Shown in pieces: positions 61,192 to 64,000 of a stretch of DNA of 64,000 nucleotides. This stretch comes from Caballeronia sordidicola (GTDB lineage: Bacteria; Pseudomonadota; Gammaproteobacteria; Burkholderiales; Burkholderiaceae): assembly GCF_000729995.1 (NCBI RefSeq), contig NZ_JNFG01000215.1, positions 62,001 through 126,000 on the forward strand, read 5' to 3'. Numbering within the stretch: the first letter of the stretch is position 1; the number at the start of each line of letters is the position of its first letter. The position numbers were made by a program, and so were the translations under genes. The notes below the pieces were generated by a model. The model was given only the letters and a program-made list of their open reading frames with translations. It searched no databases and was not told where the DNA came from.

Positions 61192-61206
61192 ATACAAATT
61201 TTGTAT
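61192..61206. promoter_or_regulatory. 15-bp inverted repeat upstream of the cytochrome c gene
   Basis: ATACAAA, T, TTTGTAT is a perfect dyad in an AT-rich patch, about 190 bp before the cytochrome c start. It is a possible operator. The remaining part of 61004-61399 shows no gene that I can support. Confidence 0.4.
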
Positions 61207-61399
61207 AGATGCGAAATGCCTCCTCTGATCTGCATCGCTCCTGCACAACCCGGATGTACCTCCAGGTGCCTGAGGAGTCGAGTCATCAACGCATCTCTGG
61301 TACGTCGGATAACAAAACGGTAATGTCTTTGACGGTATGGCGCAATGTCGAGATCGCATACTAAAGGCAACTTCCACTGCGGTTCGACGGGTGCACAAC

Positions 61400-61960
61400 A
61401 TGAGCGTATCGACGAAAAAATCACTTTCTGGTCGTGGCAAAGCAGGCCTGCTGCTGACAGGGGGCGCTGTTGCGATTATTGCCGGCGGACTGGCGTTCAT
61501 GGAGTCAGGTATCTACGACGTTTCCGCCTCATCCGGACATAACCCCCTGGTCGCTTGGGTTTTGCATGAGACCTATACGCAATCCCTGCATCGGCACGCT
61601 AAAAATATAATGGTGCCAGCCGACCTGGTTAGCGCGGAAAATGTTCGGGCAGGCGCGCGTCTTTACAACTCAACCTGCGTGTACTGCCATGGAGCGCCTG
61701 GTCGAGAGCTTAGCTCGATTGGACAGGGAATCCTGCCGCTTGCTCCGCCATTGCTCGATGCTCATCGACGGAATAATCCGAGGCTGATGTTCTGGGTCAT
61801 CAAGAACGGCGTCAAGATGACTGGCATGCCTTCGTTCGGAAAGACGCAGAGTGATCAGACGATGTGGCAACTCGCTGCGTTCCTGTCAAAAGGGCGGGGG
61901 ATATCTGCTCAAGACTACGATGCCTTGGCGATTATAGACAACAGCGCTAAAACGAAATGA
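61400..61960 (+). CDS. Membrane-anchored c-type cytochrome
   Basis: This 186-residue protein has an N-terminal membrane segment (LLLTGGAVAIIAGGLAFMES) and one heme-binding CVYCH. A Met in KMTGMPSFGKT is the likely sixth heme ligand. The pattern YNSTCVYCHGAPG and MFWVIKNGVKMTGMPSFG is that of cytochrome_CBB3/C1-like domains attached to alcohol or aldehyde dehydrogenases. No dehydrogenase gene is close, so its electron donor is unknown. I chose the ATG at 61400; an earlier ATG at 61337 would add 21 residues before the membrane segment. Confidence 0.82.
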   Translation: MSVSTKKSLSGRGKAGLLLTGGAVAIIAGGLAFMESGIYDVSASSGHNPLVAWVLHETYTQSLHRHAKNIMVPADLVSAENVRAGARLYNSTCVYCHGAPGRELSSIGQGILPLAPPLLDAHRRNNPRLMFWVIKNGVKMTGMPSFGKTQSDQTMWQLAAFLSKGRGISAQDYDALAIIDNSAKTK

Positions 61961-62076
61961 TGAACGTGAATATATTACATGTCGGATTCCTGAATAAAAT
62001 GGATCTGTGAGAGAGACTTGACACCGAGTGATCTACATAAGCATCCGGTAATCAAAACGCACCTTGTCGACATACC

Positions 62077-62340
62077 ATGAACGCTCGTATCGCACTACCT
62101 TTGTTGACGCTGGTCACCGCGTTGTCTAGTTTGCCGCCTGTCGAATGCAAGGCAGCAAGCATGTCAATGTCTGGCGGTATTGCCGGAGACGTTACTGTTG
62201 CGAGCGGCAGTGACTTTTTGTACGGAAACGGCCAGCACGCCGATAAGAGCGGCAAGCATCAACCGATTCATCCGCAACTGAAGCCCGACTATGCCTGTCA
62301 GAATTTGCACGTCAGGGAACCGACTTGTCCGCCAAGGTGA
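62077..62340 (+). CDS. Small secreted protein of unknown function
   Basis: This 87-residue protein has a signal peptide (MNARIALPLLTLVTALSSLP, cleavage near ECKAA) and a mature part of about 60 residues rich in Gly, His and Ser with two Cys near the C-terminus (CQNLHVREPTCPP). No family is recognised. It lies between the cytochrome c and a LysR gene. It may be a real small exported protein or a chance frame. Confidence 0.45.
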   Translation: MNARIALPLLTLVTALSSLPPVECKAASMSMSGGIAGDVTVASGSDFLYGNGQHADKSGKHQPIHPQLKPDYACQNLHVREPTCPPR

Positions 62341-62422
62341 ACGACGGTCTGCAGAGCACGGGAACAGCGCTCCAACGCTCGGCGAGGCGGGTCAGCTCGT
62401 CCTGAGTTGCAGGAAAAGATCA

Positions 62423-63349
62423 TTAATTCTGATACTGAACCGGGACGCCGCGCTTTGAAATCAGCAGGTCCAGGAAGGTCTTGGTGACACGATCGGATGG
62501 TTGCCCGTTATGCCCCTTGAACGCGACGACGAGCTCCCAGCAAGGCGCGGCGCTGTCGGATAGTTTGGTCACTGCGATCGGGCTTGCGCGCGCGTCCTTG
62601 GCGCGTGCGCGCGCGATTGATTCGGGCACGAGCGCTATGCCCAGGCCCTGGGCGACCAGATCCAGCAGCGTCGATATGTCATTCACTTCAAAAGCGGTCG
62701 TACGAGCGCCTGGAAGAGCTGCAAAGCCCCGGTCCAGAAGACGTCTCATTCCCCAGTCGGGCTTCAGATCGACGAAGGTTTCATCCAGCAGGCTCAACAT
62801 GTTGGTCGCAGGCCCATCAGCCAATGGATGGCTCGGCGAACAGACAACTACAACGTCCTCGCAAGCCAGCATTCTTGTCACCATCCCGGCGCCGGTTTCT
62901 CCGGGTTGGGTGAAAACGAGATCAAGTCGTCCCTCGTTCACTTCGTCAAGCAAAGGCGTTGCACCATCCAGCAGCAACTGGACATCGATTCCAGGAAATC
63001 GGCTGCGAAATCGCCCCAGGGAGGCCGGCAAGTCGACGAACGGCGCGAGGCTCTGAATCGAGCCGATGCGCAACTGCCCACGAGCGAGGCCGTGCACCTG
63101 GGTGACTGCCAGGCGCGCTTCGCGGGCCGCTGCCAGCACGCGTGCCGCTTCCTTCAACAGAACCTTTCCGGCTGGCGTCAAATCAACGCGGCGCGTGCTG
63201 CGAACGAGCAATGGACCGCCGAGGTCATCTTCAAGCATGCGTATGGTTTGTGAAAGACCGGACTGCACGATGTTCAACCGTCGTGCCGCCCGGGTGAAGT
63301 GACGTTCTTCGGCTACGGCAATAAAACACTCAAGCTGCTTTAGATCCAT
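62423..63349 (-). CDS. LysR-family transcriptional regulator
   Basis: This 308-residue regulator has the LysR winged helix (MDLKQLECFIAVAEERHFTR, AARRLNIVQSGLSQTIRMLE) and an effector domain with the typical LRIGSIQSLAPFVDLPASLG and VNEGRLDLVFTQPG. The target is not evident; it is divergent from the DUF4148 gene across 364 bp, and converges on the small secreted protein gene. Confidence 0.9.
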   Translation of the reverse strand: MDLKQLECFIAVAEERHFTRAARRLNIVQSGLSQTIRMLEDDLGGPLLVRSTRRVDLTPAGKVLLKEAARVLAAAREARLAVTQVHGLARGQLRIGSIQSLAPFVDLPASLGRFRSRFPGIDVQLLLDGATPLLDEVNEGRLDLVFTQPGETGAGMVTRMLACEDVVVVCSPSHPLADGPATNMLSLLDETFVDLKPDWGMRRLLDRGFAALPGARTTAFEVNDISTLLDLVAQGLGIALVPESIARARAKDARASPIAVTKLSDSAAPCWELVVAFKGHNGQPSDRVTKTFLDLLISKRGVPVQYQN

Positions 63350-63713
63350 TTACCTGTCTCGGATGTGCAGGGTTGGTGCGGTGGGTCGACCGTGCCAATC
63401 CAGCTTTCATTTGGTTGATGATCTCGGCCACGTCAGGAACGCGTGTCTGGATCAGTGATTTGTTTAATAAGGATGACGTATGGGTATTTCTAGAGCTACG
63501 ATCAACCTGGCCAATGTCGCACCGAGCGGATTGGAGGATCGGCGCCGTCCATGTATTGTACGCGGCGTGTCGGATGACAGCACACGCACAGGCTCGGATA
63601 ACAGATTTGTAATGGAAAAGTTGGGGTGAGGTCATGGTCGGATACGCACAATGCGAATCAGGTGCTGCTCATGGTGAGCAACACCATCCCACCGACATTG
63701 AAAGGCAGCCATC
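63350..63713. other. Intergenic stretch between the LysR and DUF4148 genes
   Basis: These 364 bp show no gene that I can support. They must hold both divergent promoters. No convincing palindrome or repeat was found on reading. Confidence 0.4.
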
Positions 63714-64000
63714 ATGAAATCACTCATCTGTGCAGTATTTGCCGCCGCTGTTCTCGCCGCTCCCACGCTCTCGTTTGCACAGGCGAGCAACGCACCTGTC
63801 ACGCGTGCGGAAGTCAAAGCCGATCTCGTGCAGGTCGAGCAGGCAGGCTATAACCCGGCGCGCAAAGACCTGAATTACCCAGCCGATATTCAAGCTGCCG
63901 AAGCGCGTATCGACACGTCATCGGCTGCCGACACATCCTATGGTGGAGTATCCAACGGGGCAGCATTCGGATCACCAGCACCGGTAGCCGTGCTTCAGAG
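63714..64000 (+). CDS. DUF4148 domain protein (C-terminus cut by window end)
   Basis: The 95 visible residues start with a signal peptide (MKSLICAVFAAAVLAAPTLS, cleavage after FAQA) and continue with the DUF4148 pattern VTRAEVKADLVQVEQAGYNP. This is a small exported protein family found in many copies in Burkholderiales; its role is unknown. The ATG at 63714 follows AAAGGCAGCC. The frame is still open at the window end, and most members are about 100 residues, so little is missing. Confidence 0.85.
   Translation, partial: MKSLICAVFAAAVLAAPTLSFAQASNAPVTRAEVKADLVQVEQAGYNPARKDLNYPADIQAAEARIDTSSAADTSYGGVSNGAAFGSPAPVAVLQ

Noticed and set aside
1..64000. Prophage, insertion sequence or integron
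   Set aside because: No transposase, integrase, phage structural gene, terminal inverted repeats or tRNA target was seen; remnants are best explained by deletion.

Overview
The window reads as chromosomal or megaplasmid DNA of a betaproteobacterium of the order Burkholderiales, most likely the Paraburkholderia/Caballeronia group. The basis is the high G+C, the dense catabolic gene content, the many LysR/IclR/AraC/GntR regulators, a Burkholderia-type general porin and a DUF4148 protein. No rRNA, tRNA, CRISPR array, phage or insertion sequence was seen. The genus is an inference from protein style, not from a search.

Layout. (1) 1-6405: the start of a urea ABC transporter operon (urtA, urtB, minus strand), divergent from a permease-histidine kinase-receiver fusion and its LuxR-type response regulator. 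(2) 6406-16209: a histidine-linked regulon. hutH faces a hutC repressor that ends a five-gene polar amino acid ABC operon; divergent from that operon is a 2OG oxygenase, FAD-linked hydroxyacid oxidase and HisC-like aminotransferase operon. Six copies of an 8-bp GTATA(T/G)AC element of GntR/HutC type lie at these promoters. (3) 16280-24226: APC permease, SDR and AraC regulator; a secreted MetX-like hydrolase; and a LigK/LigJ/MFS operon for the lower meta-cleavage pathway of protocatechuate or gallate. (4) 24786-29657: a LysR gene and a TetR/amidase/DHA2 efflux module carrying three copies of one TetR-type palindrome. (5) 29691-41823: a quinate/shikimate catabolic region with a PcaR/PcaU-type IclR regulator, two unusual AroE paralogues, QuiC-type dehydroshikimate dehydratase, type II dehydroquinase, a BKACE enzyme, an HPPD-like protein, two MFS carriers and a porin. 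An aromatic acid:H+ symporter follows. (6) 43704-53487: an AraC/DUF1579 pair, a second polar amino acid ABC operon with an IclR regulator, and a decayed eutB/eutC-type locus where only the C-termini of an ornithine cyclodeaminase and a solute-binding protein remain, next to a YheO-type regulator and an aminotransferase. (7) 53944-60289: an RND efflux operon (outer membrane factor, adaptor, pump) with a broken tetR downstream. (8) 60593-64000: cupin, cytochrome c, a small secreted protein, LysR and a DUF4148 protein cut by the window end.

The genes work mainly as self-contained import-degrade-regulate modules for plant- and soil-derived nitrogen and aromatic compounds. Quinate or shikimate would enter through the porin and an MFS carrier, be oxidised by an AroE-like enzyme, dehydrated by AroQ, and converted by QuiC to protocatechuate. 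The two LigJ/LigK genes could serve the end of a protocatechuate or gallate 4,5-cleavage route, but no ring-cleavage dioxygenase is in the window. The most distinctive items are the NCS1 permease-kinase fusion with an eight-cysteine linker, the two HutC-controlled blocks, and the AroE paralogues that lack the shikimate-binding serines.
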